Assembly: GCA_035771165.1 (NCBI GenBank)
Contig: JAWNZC010000473.1
Coordinates: 3,231,001-3,295,000 of the forward strand
Length of the DNA stretch: 64,000 nucleotides
From: Paragorgia papillata
Lineage: Eukaryota > Cnidaria > Anthozoa > Scleralcyonacea > Coralliidae
Reading direction: 5' to 3'
Shown here one piece after another: positions 1 to 11,166 of this stretch (its first letter is position 1; the number at the start of each line of letters is the position of its first letter). A program made the position numbers and the translations under genes. The notes beneath the pieces were generated by a model that was not told where the DNA came from, ran no database searches, and saw only the letters and a program-made list of their open reading frames with translations.

Positions 1-1446
1 GGTGAATGGAGCATTGTAGCAAAAATTATGATGTTCCGAACACGGGAAAATTTATGGGATTTGGCGTGTATTGATGGACGAATATGATAGTTCACTCAGA
101 GATATATAAATTTCAAAATATATATATATATGTACCAAACTACTTTACTGAGTTGTTCAAAATAGGTCTTAATGTTAACACTGTCTCTTTGTTCGAGAGG
201 TGAGTGGTAAACATTTTGGGAAAACAATGTAAATTTTGTCCTAATGTCATGCATAAATACAAATTGGTAGTACTGACAGTGTTTTTCGCTTGTTTACAAT
301 GTAGTATCTCAGAATGATTGAAACGCGCGAGTGCTCGCGTTATTTTCGTAAAATATATATATGAAATTCATCCTCAGGTTGTCAACTCCTATAGCTATAA
401 CTTGGTGTAACATATATTGGGGAATCATCCCAGACCTAGACATTTTCAAATATATATTTAGGGAAATAATAAATTGTGATTCCGTGATTTTGGCAATTAC
501 TTCGCTAGTAATGTATTCCTTCACATCTGAGCCAAATTAAGTCTTGCGTAATCGCGAATGTCACACTTAATTTTTGGCGCTGGCCATCTGGCCACCGTTT
601 TTATTACTATAATGACAATGAGCTGTTAGCTTGCTAGTAGCGGAACCAACGAGATTGCCGAACAGCTCATATATAGTGAGTAGCTATATAATATAATATA
701 TTATTATATAGCATGCTATCGGATATGAGCTTTTGCGTAATCTGATTGGTTCCCTACTACCAGGCTATCAGCTCATATCCTACTAGTAGAGAAAAACAAG
801 ATGGCGGCATGTTTTTTTAAACTGCCGAAAAGAGTTGAAATTGACCCTCAAACCAATGTATAAAAAAACAACATTGTGTAAAAATACATTAACAGATACA
901 CAATTTAACATGTTAAATGGTAAAATTCACCTAAAAATTACTTTAAAAACCCGACTAAATTAACGGGTTGATATTAATTTCAGTTGCCAAACAAAGAAAC
1001 TCACGGTTAAAATCAAGCTTACAACACACATTTCGTAGGAGATTACAAGTAAAGAGCTTTTTTTTTATTTAGATAAGCATTTGGAGCAGTAAAAAGCATC
1101 TTCTTTTTCAAAAACAACCAACTAAGTAATTTAGTTTCACTGCCGAAGGTGTTTCAGTTTCATTTTTGCATGAAATCAAAACCTTTTTCACGACAGCAAC
1201 GCTAATATAAACAACTGACCCACCTTTTGACTTCATAAAGGTACCTTTTAATCTTTTTTGTTGATCTGCTTAACACATTTTTTGCCTCTCGAGCAACATT
1301 TATACAACATTTCGAAGCTGTTTACCGAACAGCTCAGCGAGAAACTCTATGTGAATGCATCATTACGCATGGCGGAAGTATTAGTTGCCTATGCCGGAAG
1401 TTTGTTGTTTCAAACATTTCGCTGTAATGTCTCTTGTACAGTGCTT
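1..1446. other. AT-rich intergenic DNA, no gene seen
   Basis: No exon, RNA gene or clear mobile element is recognised. An imperfect inverted repeat lies at about 655-785, where 'GCTCATAT' motifs flank an AT-rich centre. Short open frames here have no recognisable motif and are probably chance. Confidence 0.5.
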
Positions 1447-1568
1447 GGCTATATAATAAAACAGTTATACCATTCGCTCTCGTTGTATACGAACTAATAG
1501 CCAACTCGGCGAAGCGCCTCGTTGGCTATGAGCTCATATACAACTCGAGCTCATGGTATAACTGTTAA
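1447..1568. repeat. Hairpin-forming inverted repeat
   Basis: The arm with 'AACAGTTATACCAT' near 1459 is mirrored by 'ATGGTATAACTGTT' near 1553, and a second nested hairpin ('GCCAACTCGGCGAAGCGCC') lies in the middle. This is a foldback or MITE-like unit; no coding content is seen. Confidence 0.6.
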
Positions 1569-1857
1569 ATATATATGGTAAGATCCGAAAATTTTGCTTT
1601 ATGAGGTTGACAGGAAGATGTACTTTTGTTTCATTCCAGCATATTGGTGTAGGAGGACAATGATCGGCATATCAGTGTACCATCTTTATGATATCCTATG
1701 GGAATTTAGCTCTATTCTTATTGGCAAAACATGATTTTTTATATATAACAAGACACACATTTGCTGGTATACCTCCTGAAAACAGTGTGTTTTGTGGCCC
1801 CTGGCTTTGCCTTGGCATACAAAACACATTGCTTTCCTCGGTGCCAGTAAATAGGTG

Positions 1858-2364
1858 CACTGGCGTGGTGGCAAGTTTCAGGATGGGGTGGCCAGATTAG
1901 CTTTGGCGCCCCCTCCCCCCCCTCAAAAAAATGGGGAAAAGGGGGAAAGACATTACTGTATTTGATAAATGATCACATTTCTTGTTTTTAAATAACCGAA
2001 GTAGCAATATATAATATTACAACAAACAACGGGTTTTCTCGAAGACCAAGCCAATGCAAGTGGCGAAGTAGCGCCAAACCTCCATGGGGGTCCGGGGGCA
2101 TGGTCCCCCGGAAAATTTTGAAATCTAGAGTCTCTGATATGGCATTTCCTGCATTTTGGAGTGAGATTTCTGAAGATTACAAAACTTCATAGAAAATACA
2201 AAAGATTACAGATTTCAGATCTTTATATCCCCCCATTGAAGACCTATAGCTATACAAAGAAATAGGTTTAGTTTGTTAGGTTTTTGCGCCCTTGCTAGTT
2301 TTGGCGCCCCTTCTGTAACCCCAGCTGGAGGGGGGCCTTGTCCCCCCCTACCACCACGCCACTG
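1858..2364. mobile_element. hAT-type MITE with perfect 8-bp target duplication
   Basis: The terminal inverted repeat starts CA(C/G)TGGCGTGGTGG. The element is flanked by identical 8-bp direct repeats AATAGGTG at 1850-1857 and 2365-2372. An 8-bp TSD and CAxTGGCG termini are typical of hAT elements. The inside is G/C-tract rich and contains 'GGTCCGGGGGCATGG', a motif also seen in related repeats near 4555 and 31460. There is no transposase. It sits about 40 bp past the lectin exon's splice donor, so it is probably intronic in that gene. Confidence 0.88.
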
Positions 2365-2404
2365 AATAGGTGTTTAATCATATAGATTGGAAACTTTAAC
2401 TCAC

Positions 2405-2809
2405 ATCTCGATCTCCGAAGCTCGCAAATGTAATTAAATTTTTGCGTACTGCAAGGTATATTATTCCATCCAAATCGACCATTAGATGTCAGTGTCCAGT
2501 AGCTTCCACAATGTTCCGAAAAAGGATTTGGTTCACGTTGGCGCCAGTTTGTGTATTGGAGCTTAGACCCATAAACAGTGAAGAACTGGTTATCGATGTA
2601 ACTTCTTGCAATACCAATAAAGGGATTATCAAGTCGGCGCCGTTTTACTTCGTTCCAGATTGCTGTATCTTCGTTGACGTTCATGGGAACGGCCAGGTCA
2701 CCACCACGTCTCAGACAATCGGCTCTTGCATTTCTCCAGGTGATTTTGGTTGTGCCGAAGAAGTAGCATGAAGAACCGAGCGAAGTCCATCCACACGGAC
2801 AGTCGATAC
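2405..2809 (-). CDS. Lectin exon 2: complete C-type lectin domain
   Basis: This 405-bp exon is bounded by a TTTGCAG acceptor (AG at 2810-2811) and a GTGAGT donor at 2404. Both flanking introns are phase 1, so the exon is symmetric, as expected for a shuffled extracellular domain. About 135 residues cover the whole CTLD fold from the first CxC pair to YICE. The EPN tripeptide lies in the long loop, followed by SEHC and a C-x8-C terminal cysteine pair. WND, usual in calcium-binding members, reads WNN, so binding could be weakened. Confidence 0.93.
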
Positions 2810-5800
2810 CTGCAAAGAAAAAATTATCGTCAAGTACTCAAACGTGGTTTTAAAATTTATAAGAAATGCGTTAGAATAGGCAAGCATGGTATATATGGTA
2901 TGGTCAGGTGGGGCAGGGTAGGGTGACGTATACGTATAGTGTACGGTACAGTAGGGTACGCGGGTATGATATAGTATGGTATGGTATATGGTATGGTGTG
3001 GTTTGGAACGGTATGGTGCGACGTGCGACTTGGTGCTGTATGACATGGTATGGTATAGTTCCTATAGTATGGTGTGATATGGTATGTGTGGTATTTTGTG
3101 CACGTTAAAGTTTGTAGTCAGTGGAGTAGTACTTTTGTATGATATTACCGATAGAAAGGGGGGGAGAAGAGCTAGCGCTAGACTGAGCCCTGGGTAGGTA
3201 TAGGTCGCGGTTTCGAGCAAAATATGAACTAAGCTTGTATATGGTCTTTAGTATTTTATTCTGGCTATAACTGCAATACGATTTTATTCATTTCTACACG
3301 AGAAAGCGCTCGGACACGAATCATTTAAACTACATGTACCAAAGCTAAGCGATCAGTTTTCAGTTGTTGTGCATGCATGGTTGATAACTGGTTCAGTCTT
3401 TGGATAAGCTGCTGATGAGGTTTTCATACTACCACTTTTGATTCATCTATGCAAATCAATTTATTCAGTGGAATTTTCGACAGTTTACGCAGTATTAGTT
3501 CAAATTTAATCCACGCGGTTTTCTTTGTTATTCATTATACACTTGTTGACTGGCGCCAAGGGAAACATCGAGTTTTACGGACCCGAAGGTTTCAATGTCA
3601 CCCGAGGGCTTTAGCCCGAGGGTGACATTGAAGCCTGAGGGACCGTAAAACTCGATGTTTCTCGAGGCAAAAGTCAACAAGCGTTTTGTTATATACCAAA
3701 GACTTTTAAAATACAGAATACAAAACTGCCTTGAAACTTGCAAACTGCGAAAAGACTTACGAAAACACTTTGACTTTGTCTTCGTAATTTCAATTCAAGT
3801 CATTCAACTAAACAAATACACCAGACTCAACACTAAGAACATCTTTAAATTTCTCCAAGTGTTTCTCAGACCTTCTTTGAAGATATGTATAGAAATTCTT
3901 TCTTTCGGAAAATGGACTATTTCGTACCAAACAAGCTCGAAACAAGCTTTTGTTTTCAAAATGCCCGAAGAGTCCAAAGTTCTTGACATGATGCAATAAT
4001 CGTGTATTCACGTGAACAACGCATGATTAAAGCGACGTCAGAGGGAAACATTGCACTGTTTCCCTCTTCATTGTTGACGTCAGCGGGAAACAGTGCAATG
4101 TTTCCCTCGGCAGAAAGAAACATTGAGTTTGTTGAACAACACGTGACCATGATTTGACCAATAGGATTTCATTATTGGCAAACGAAAGTCTTTGGTATAT
4201 AACAAAAGTCTTTATCTCTCATACATATACTGAATTCAATGAATTCATACATACTGTATAATGCCTCGGTTCTCGGTAATTTACTCTTACTTAACAAACG
4301 AGATGCCTGCATGGGTCAGGCGTTCATTCGAGCTACACTTGCCGCAGGTGCGCGGAGCCTGAATCAAAGGGTGAATGTGGTGCACATGCACTTTACACAC
4401 AGGTGAACATATTTACGATCAAGAGAGTTGTCAGCCACACGGCCGTAGGAAGCAGGGGGCTGAGCCCCTCGATTTTTAGTATTTTGTTGTCAAACTGACC
4501 TCAAAATGCAAGAAATCGCGTTTCAGAGAGTGAGAAAATCAAAAAAAATTCCAGGGGAGCATGCCCCCGGACTCTCCTAGAGAGTTCTCGCGCCTTCGGC
4601 GTTCGACAAGCCACCCCCCCCCCCCCCCCCCCCCCCAACCTGAAACATCTTCCTATGGCCCTGGTCAGCCACATCACTGTTAATTAAACTACAAATTAAA
4701 GCTAAGGCAGTCAGTCACTTTCGAAATCTAAGAACAACGTGCAAGAACACCTTGATCAAAAGGCAAAGCTGTTGAACTTTTTGTCCAACTCCAAAAGCGA
4801 AATGAGCAAAGAACTTATAACTTGCCTCATTCCGTCACACGGCTAGCAACTCACCGGAAGCATGAATAATAGCGGAAGTAAAAAGTACAAGAATGCAAAA
4901 TTGTGACACCCTATCTCGTTCCCAGAGCCCACGTTCCCCCACCCGGAAACGAGAGACTCTGAGATAATCCGTTTCACATCGATATTTCATTGGCTGATGA
5001 ACACAGTGAACTCTATATAACTCTTCTTCCGGATAACAAGAATCCTGTGATGGCGTGAACGGATTATCCCAGAGCCTCTCGTTTCCCGCCCGCTGGGTAA
5101 GGGGAACGTGGGCTCTGGGAACGAGATTACGTGACACCCAATTTAAGGGAAAGAAAAGAAAAGAAACCAAGCCGAAAGCTAGCCTCGACCTACCACCGAT
5201 AGCCCGAGTAATTAAAGAGCACCATTCACTATACACGTACTAACATACACACTGGTCGCCAAAATTAATGTGCCGCTCAACGAAAAACACTGATACCAGA
5301 CAAAATCTACCAAAGAGGGCTGTAGGCGCAAGCTCGAAACCCTCTCTGATATGATCAAGTCGATCATTCTAAATTTTTTTCACTTTATACCTTCACTCGT
5401 GTGGCCAAAATTAACGAGTCACCTGTATCTCTGCAATTTGTTTAACTTTTTCGTAATGTATTTAGAATCCAATAAAGTTCCATTAGAAGTTCTATTTGAA
5501 ATTCTATAAGTGTATGAAAACAACTACAACACTTGACTTCTAGCTTATTTCAGTATCCTTTTATGTAAATATTTTTGCGAGCGAACACATCACCAGGGTG
5601 GCCAAAACCAGTTCCAGTGTCTGGTTCTCTTCCAAAATTATAAACTCTTTCATAATCTAGAAATTTCATTTAACTCATTCTTGCCCGAACCGAAAACCAG
5701 TCACAGCAGGTGGTCTTGGCAATTTGTGAATTAACATGGCATAATAACACAAAAATAATACCACAATATATCATTTGAATCGTTTTTACCTCTACTATTC

Positions 5801-6879
5801 AAATTTTGGGTTTTCGGGTCTTGTCAGACAACCCATTTTGCAAGTTATGCTAATGTATGCTAATTACTATTATTAATAATATTATAATCCAAAAAATGTT
5901 AAATATTTAACGATAAATGACTTTACACCAAACTTTGGATTATGTAAAATGAAAAGCAGCATTTCACAAATTCAAATTGAAAAAATTGAAGCAATACAAT
6001 AAAAAGCAAATATTATATTGATTTTTTACGATTTTCCATTGAGACCCCCCATTGTGACCCCCCATGGTGCGCCCGCGCGCGATCATATAACTTATTTTGA
6101 AATTTACAAATTAAAATAGAATTATACAAGAACATACGACCAAAATACATCAGTAAGATCGTTTTTAAGTCAGCTATTCAGATTTTAAGTTATTTTGAGT
6201 GATATTTACTCCTGTTTGCCATTACAACGCCGACAAGTCGCCGACAACTCTCGGCAAATTTTGTTCGATTTTGCCTGCTCGGCCGAGATGGTTTTCGTCA
6301 AATTTTACCAAATTATTGCTAATCTACGAAATAATTACAACAAATAAATGCTTATACTTACTTTCGGAGTTGTTAGAGCCTAAATTTTCGTTGGTTTCGC
6401 TTATATATTGACAAATAAAAGCGATTTTGTTCTTGTCCATACGCCATGATCCTCACGGGATTTTAACAGCCGGGAATTCAGGTCAGAGCTCTTGTAATAC
6501 TTCATGGCATATCGTTATAAAGGTCTCATTTTAAAAAGGGATCATTCAGGATCATTTTAAGCCCTAGGAGGGTAATTTTGGTCAAAACCTCGCAGGTTCA
6601 CAACAAATCAAAGTGATCCGTCACTGGTAGCGGATGACTATAGGGCCGGACGAGAAGGTAAACATAATTTCTTCCTGACGTTGTGGCCGAAAAAAAGTCA
6701 AATCACAAGTCCTATGTATTTTTCAACAATGATTACGTATATACTAACAATTAAGAAGTTTGTTTTCTTGAAGAAAACTATTAGTTAGTTTTGCTATTTC
6801 TATAATTACCTTGTACACTGTTGGTCCAAGAAAGAAAGCACAATGCACATACGAGCAACTTCAAGTACAACGTCGACAT
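2405..6879 (-). CDS. Secreted C-type lectin (two exons seen; 3' end uncertain)
   Basis: The spliced coding sequence reads from a signal-peptide exon (6879-6810) into a CTLD exon (2809-2405). Exon 1 gives 23 codons: Met, a hydrophobic core rich in Leu/Cys/Val/Ala, then small polar residues. It ends in phase 1 at CAAG|GTAATT. Exon 2 opens after TTTGCAG in the matching phase, so Gly is completed across the junction. The product is predicted to be an extracellular carbohydrate-binding protein. The CTLD shows its cysteines, 'GWTSLGSSCYFF' at its start, an EPN sugar-specificity motif (usually mannose-type), WNN in place of the usual WND calcium motif, and terminal YICE. After YICE the frame meets a plausible donor (GAGAT|GTGAGT) at 2404. 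If unspliced, it would run into repeat DNA and stop at 2295. A further 3' exon was not found. The intron carries several repeats. Confidence 0.88.
2884..3097. repeat. Degenerate (GGTAT)n microsatellite
   Basis: Repeated TATGG/GGTAT motifs with interruptions lie in the lectin intron. The open frames across it on both strands are low-complexity artefacts. Confidence 0.75.
3556..3665. repeat. Near-perfect hairpin palindrome
   Basis: 'AACATCGAGTTTTACGG' near 3565 is mirrored near 3645-3660, and 'TTCAATGTCACCCGAGGGCT' is mirrored about the centre at about 3608. It lies in the lectin intron. Confidence 0.8.
4025..4110. repeat. Short hairpin palindrome
   Basis: 'AGGGAAACATTGCACTGTTT' is mirrored by 'AAACAGTGCAATGTTTCCCT' around a 17-bp spacer with GACGTCA sites on both sides. 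It is a probable foldback element. Confidence 0.75.
4300..4870. repeat. Dispersed repeat copy 1, interrupted by an insertion
   Basis: The sequence from 'GGGTCAGGCGTTCA' to 'CACGGCTAGCAACT' is closely matched by 15135-15565. In this copy about 230 bp (4441-4670) is inserted, flanked by near-identical GTCAGCCACA. The insertion carries a 'GCATGCCCCCGGA' motif and a poly-C tract. The family is not recognised. Confidence 0.7.
4913..5126. mobile_element. Small MITE with TIRs
   Basis: 'CTCGTTCCCAGAGCCCACG' at the left is matched as reverse complement ('CGTGGGCTCTGGGAACGAG') at the right, over about 214 bp. There is no coding content. Confidence 0.8.
5127..6809. other. Lectin intron, mostly unassigned
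   Basis: This is the AT-rich remainder of the intron between the two lectin exons. No additional exon with a C-type lectin or other domain was recognised on either strand. Confidence 0.5.
6810..6879 (-). CDS. Lectin exon 1: start codon and signal peptide
   Basis: The ATG at 6879-6877 opens 23 codons with a short polar start, a run of hydrophobic residues (LKLLVCALCFL) and a Ser/Thr/Asn-rich end, which is a typical secretion signal. The exon ends one base into a codon at the donor CAAG|GTAATT. That phase joins exactly to the CTLD exon. Confidence 0.85.
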
Positions 6880-6962
6880 CTCTTTGCACTCAGATTGTTA
6901 GCCAGTAAATGATGTAGAGTAAAAAGCCTCTTAATTTGGCTGAGCTTTGTTTGCGCCATTGC

Positions 6963-6969
6963 TTTTATA
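6963..6969 (-). promoter_or_regulatory. TATA box of the lectin gene
   Basis: TATAAAA on the minus strand lies about 85-90 bp upstream of the signal-peptide ATG. Transcription starting about 30 bp below it would give a short 5' UTR of about 60 nt. Inferred from position and motif only. Confidence 0.6.
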
Positions 6970-7302
6970 TCTATCGTATGTCTGTCATCATTTCCTGGTT
7001 TCTGTCACAGGGGAACAGTATTCTACTGTTCCGGTGTATCAGGAAATCCCCCGTCCTCTAGATATTCCTAGGAACACTATGTGATTATCATGCAACATTC
7101 GTCTTCCTTTAGGAACTTTGCCAATATGTCCTCAAAATGTTCTTCGATCAAATTTCAGAGTTCCCAGGCGGAACTCGACCCCACCATTGCATGTAACTCA
7201 GAAAATTTGAACGTAGGTTGAGTTCGATGACATATTATATACTCCTATAAATGTGCAAAAAGTATGATGATATATGTTCAATGTCGTAATGCATGTTGTT
7301 AA

Positions 7303-8028
7303 AGCCTATAGTTCTCACTTGTCGTAAGAATCGTAAGAATCGGGGACAGTCTATCCCCGATCGTCGGCGATTCTTACGACAGCCAGTTTCACACTTGTCG
7401 TGACTTGTCGTAATTCGTACCAAAGTTTAAACTTTAAAGATGGCGGCCTTAAACAGACGGATGATTTTACACAGACAACGACACTCCCTGAACACGAAGG
7501 CAGCTTGCATTTTTTAAATAACGAGAAAAGGCAGTGCGAATACTCTCATATCTTTGCTTGCAAGTATAAACTTCTGTTTCATGACTGCCTTCGGTGGTAT
7601 GCAAAGCAGCGATCTTCTTCCATGAATTCAATTTTAGGTTTTCATCCTTGAATTGTGCGCTACTCCTATTATACAGACAAGATAATTTTTTTTACAATTT
7701 CCATAAACGCGGTGTCTTCACCGTTTCTGAACTTTCCTGCTAGAGATCAGTTCAGGTAGCTTTCGCTGGACGCCATCTTGTATTATCGAGAATCATCCCG
7801 ATTGTCCCAGACGAGTGGTTTCAGTGTTCACACATGTCGTAACTAGTCGTAAGAATCATTTTCCAAATAGAAATTATTCCGATTCTTGCGATGCTTCCGA
7901 TCAGATCGGCGACTGTCTGGGACGTCAATTCAACCAAGTTCACACCTGTCGTAACAATCCCAAACGATCGGGGACTGGAAAAATCCCCGATTCTTACGAT
8001 TCTTACGACAAGTGAGAACCATGCAGGC
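7303..8028. mobile_element. TTAA-flanked MITE with long TIRs
   Basis: The termini carry 'GTTCTCACTTGTCGTAAGAA', repeated in reverse complement at the right end. TTAA lies immediately outside both ends (7299-7302 and 8029-8032), as expected for Kolobok or piggyBac target duplications. Internal CGATTCTTACGACA-type motifs recur in both orientations. There is no transposase. Confidence 0.75.
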
Positions 8029-8032
8029 TTAA

Positions 8033-9080
8033 GAGAAGAGACGGATATAGTACGATTTGAGAAATGAGTTTAAATGTAAGTTCTTCGAGCTCTTACTCAA
8101 ACAAATTTCTGAGTTTTAACTCTGTTATTTAATCACCAGCATAATTTGTTAGTAATTCGAACAAGTTTTCGTTGGCAGGGAATAGTCCAGAATAAATTAT
8201 TAATATCATCGATCAAAACTATAGAGAAGATTCCATATTGAGTACTGAATATATGGCGTTGCGCTCGCACCCATGGATGTAAGTGTGTTTCATTATTATA
8301 TAAATTAAGATGTACGTCACAACATAGTCATTAATATAGAAGTATATACATGCATGGTCTGGAAGCCAGGGATCTTCTTCAAAGCAAGGCTATTTAAGAA
8401 ATATCCATTTCTTTTATAACTGAGAATCAGACACAAAACAACGGAAAACAATATTTATTTCGCTAATTAAAAATGAGTTTCTCATTACGTTTGAAATTAC
8501 CGTGCTCCATCGAGTGCATGGCCATCCCATGCATGCACGATAGCCAATCAGAAACGCTGTTGTATTACATCTATGTTATAATAAACAATCATGAATCAAG
8601 TTGAGGGGAACCTGCAGGTGCACAAATCCTTAAAATAATAATAATAAATGTGTTTATTAAATCCAAACTTGCAGCTTCAGCTGAATTACAATGGATATTA
8701 AAATTTACAATATATAAATCTATTAATAAATAATATAACAACAACTAAACTAAAATTACAAGTATAAAAATTATAAAAATATGATTGAATACAAAATATT
8801 CAAATATTAAGATAAGGTTTAAAATTAATATCGACTTGCACCAGCGATAATGAAAGAGTTTTTAAAACGGTTCATTTTGCACTTAGGCAACCTAAAGAAA
8901 CGCTTGTTCCGTAGATGATATTGGCATTCATTATTAATAATTATATTATAATTATAACATGATGGAAAGGCATAAAAGCTAGATTAAACTTTATAGCCAT
9001 CTATACACTTAAGCCAACCACATATGTACCTAGGACTGGTTATAATGTACCATTTTGCCTGGACAGCCATTGTTACTTAA
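8033..9080. other. AT-rich DNA, nothing recognised
   Basis: There is a short (AAT)n stretch near 8633 and AT-rich low-complexity sequence. No exon motif or terminal repeats are seen. Confidence 0.45.
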
Positions 9081-9284
9081 GTCCCGTTTACACAGGCGAT
9101 TTTTGGTGTGATGTTTCTCATTCTGACGCATGCGATTGAATGGATGTCTCACGAATGTATTGGAAAAACTATAGCTTTGTACAAATGTCCAATGCATTTG
9201 TAAGTCAATCCATTCGATCGCATCAGTCAGGAGGAGAAAATCGCAGCAAAAATCTCCAGTGTAAACGAGCCTTTAGTCTCCAAT
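9081..9284. mobile_element. Short MITE with GTTTACAC termini
   Basis: 'CGTTTACACAGGCGATTTTT' at the left is mirrored by 'AAAAATCTCCAGTGTAAACG' at the right. Inside, 'TGTCCAATGCATTTG' and 'TGAATGGATGTC' motifs also fold. Termini of this kind recur near 10680, 18190 and 37380. Confidence 0.7.
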
Positions 9285-9739
9285 AGTACTCAGCCACACG
9301 TCTACTGTATAGCAAAATGGCCGACAATTAATGGTCAGTCCAATCCTATAGTATGACTTCCGAAACGCCCCCCAGTACTATTAAAATGATTTGCTGTGTC
9401 CATATTGAAGTCAGTCTTAAGCAACAGTTCTCATCGTTTGGCCATTGACGTCGTCCTGCCGACATGAAAAGTGGCGTTGCACGCATAAAGAACGAGGATG
9501 GTGTTGAGATTACTCTGGAGACTGAAAATTATTCATTCTCTTCAGTTTTGTAACAGGAATTATTTTGTTTAAAGGACGTCGTCCTTGACGTTGACGTCGA
9601 AGATCTTTATAAAGTCCCTAATTACGAGTTCCCGCGATATTTGCTTTTACGTAAAGATATAAGTTATGTTGTTCCTTTCTTTAAATACTCTGGTATGTTG
9701 TTCCTGTTAAATAGACTACAAACATAGTTTGTTACATTA

Positions 9740-10175
9740 CAGGATTAACCCTTTACAGTAAACACTCAACGTGTATATACGTCCTTTAGTATATTTGAGT
9801 ATATTTCACTTTGGCTAATCGCCAGGGGATTTACTATACAGGGTGAATAATATTCACTTATTTGATATGCTTCGTATACCCATGAGATATTTAGGGTTCA
9901 CTTATTTGATATCGGCTTCGTATACCCATGAGATATTTAGGGAACTTCTGTCAAATTACAGCCGCTATGCGGCTAATTTGAATATGAAAGGCATCAGTTT
10001 TTTTTGATTTACCCTGTAGTTGTCAATAGGAAACCTCTACGAGGTGAAGGGTTAAAAACCTATCATTTAACCCTTTAAGCTAAACACACGTGCATGTATA
10101 TACTTGAATACGCCACTGCATGGCCTTTAGTATTTTACTTGTCAATAGGAAATTCATGCACACCAGGTGAAATGG
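9740..10175. repeat. TTAACCCTTTA-type repeat with a tandem duplication
   Basis: Similar blocks beginning TTAACCCTTTA occur at about 9745 and 10069, both continuing into 'GTGTATATAC' or 'GCATGTATATAC' motifs. Within this, a unit of about 46-49 bp containing CTTCGTATACCCATGAGAT is duplicated at 9854-9946. Confidence 0.6.
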
Positions 10176-10394
10176 TTAATTAATATACAAAACATATATT
10201 TAAAAAAATACCGCTATTCTGAAAACTCGTACAAGATCGCCAGTGCAAAACTATTATTAAAGGCTTAATTATTAAGGGGTGTGTGTGGTCTGCAAGCATG
10301 TACGGAAAGTATTTGTCTGCTAGTTTTCGTACGTCTGTATGTGTAAATACCGAAGGCAAATACTTTTCAGTATATAGACCGAGCAAAGAAGATT

Positions 10395-10672
10395 ATAGAA
10401 AATCGCGCGCGCTGATTGTCAAGCTACATCGGACTAATTCTCGATAATCACCTCACAGCGCGTTTATTCAAAATGGCCGCCAGCCAATTTGTCAATGCGA
10501 CAGACGAGGAAATTAACAATTTTAAAGAAAATGTTCTTCCTAAAAGTACGAAAATGTGTATTTATACTAAAACAATTATTCGCCTCAGGCTCAGCGAATA
10601 TCGGTGAATAATAACCTTGTCTCGGTTATTAACACCGATATTCACCTCGCCTTCGGCGAATATAATTGTTAC
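10395..10672 (+). pseudogene. DUF3504-type N-terminal coding fragment fused to a hairpin
   Basis: An ATG at 10473 opens about 45 codons beginning MAASQFVNATDEEINNFKEN. This resembles the N-terminus of cnidarian DUF3504/Crypton-type recombinase proteins, and it then loses similarity. It runs into a hairpin in which 'CCGATATTCACC' and its complement flank a GGTTATTA core. The same fusion is repeated at 55365-55640. I regard it as a captured fragment inside a foldback element; family assignment is from memory of the motif and is tentative. Confidence 0.5.
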
Positions 10673-10675
10673 TTA

Positions 10676-11166
10676 AGCCCTGTTTACACGGCCAAAATTT
10701 TGGCGCCACCTTGGTGCGTTTACACGGTCACTTAATAATCCCTTACTAAAACACGTACACCATTATTCAACATGGCGGACGAGCTATATTTTTGGTTTTG
10801 GAAGCTTCGTATGTGTAGCGTGCGCCAAAGAACAACGGAAGACATCGGTACACGAGAAAGAGTAATAGCTAAAAGAAAGAAAGAAACAAAGAATAGCGAG
10901 ATGGAAGCTTCTACAGCAGGGCAAAAAAATGCATTTTATCGTATTAATAACACCGTATTAATAGCAATCGTTTTTTCAATCCCGTTGCGTTTACACGGCC
11001 AAGTTAAGCGCGATTAACTGATCGTGCTCAGTTTAATCCACCTCCTTGAGGTGGTGCAAACTAATCGCGATTAATGTACGCCGATTTGTTTTCACGGACA
11101 TTTTAAGCCCGCTTAAAGTCAGATGTGGCTCAGATCCCGCTTAAATTTTGGCCGTGTAAACAGGTC
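10676..11166. mobile_element. MITE with CCTGTTTACACGGCC termini
   Basis: 'CTGTTTACACGGCCAAAATTT' type left terminus is mirrored by 'AAATTTTGGCCGTGTAAACAG' at the right, with extra internal TTTACACGG copies. An 81-codon frame from 10772 (MADELYFWFWKL...) has no recognisable domain. Confidence 0.75.

Noticed and set aside
3655..4150. Open frames around 3655-4150 on both strands
   Set aside because: They cross hairpin repeats in the lectin intron and show no domain.
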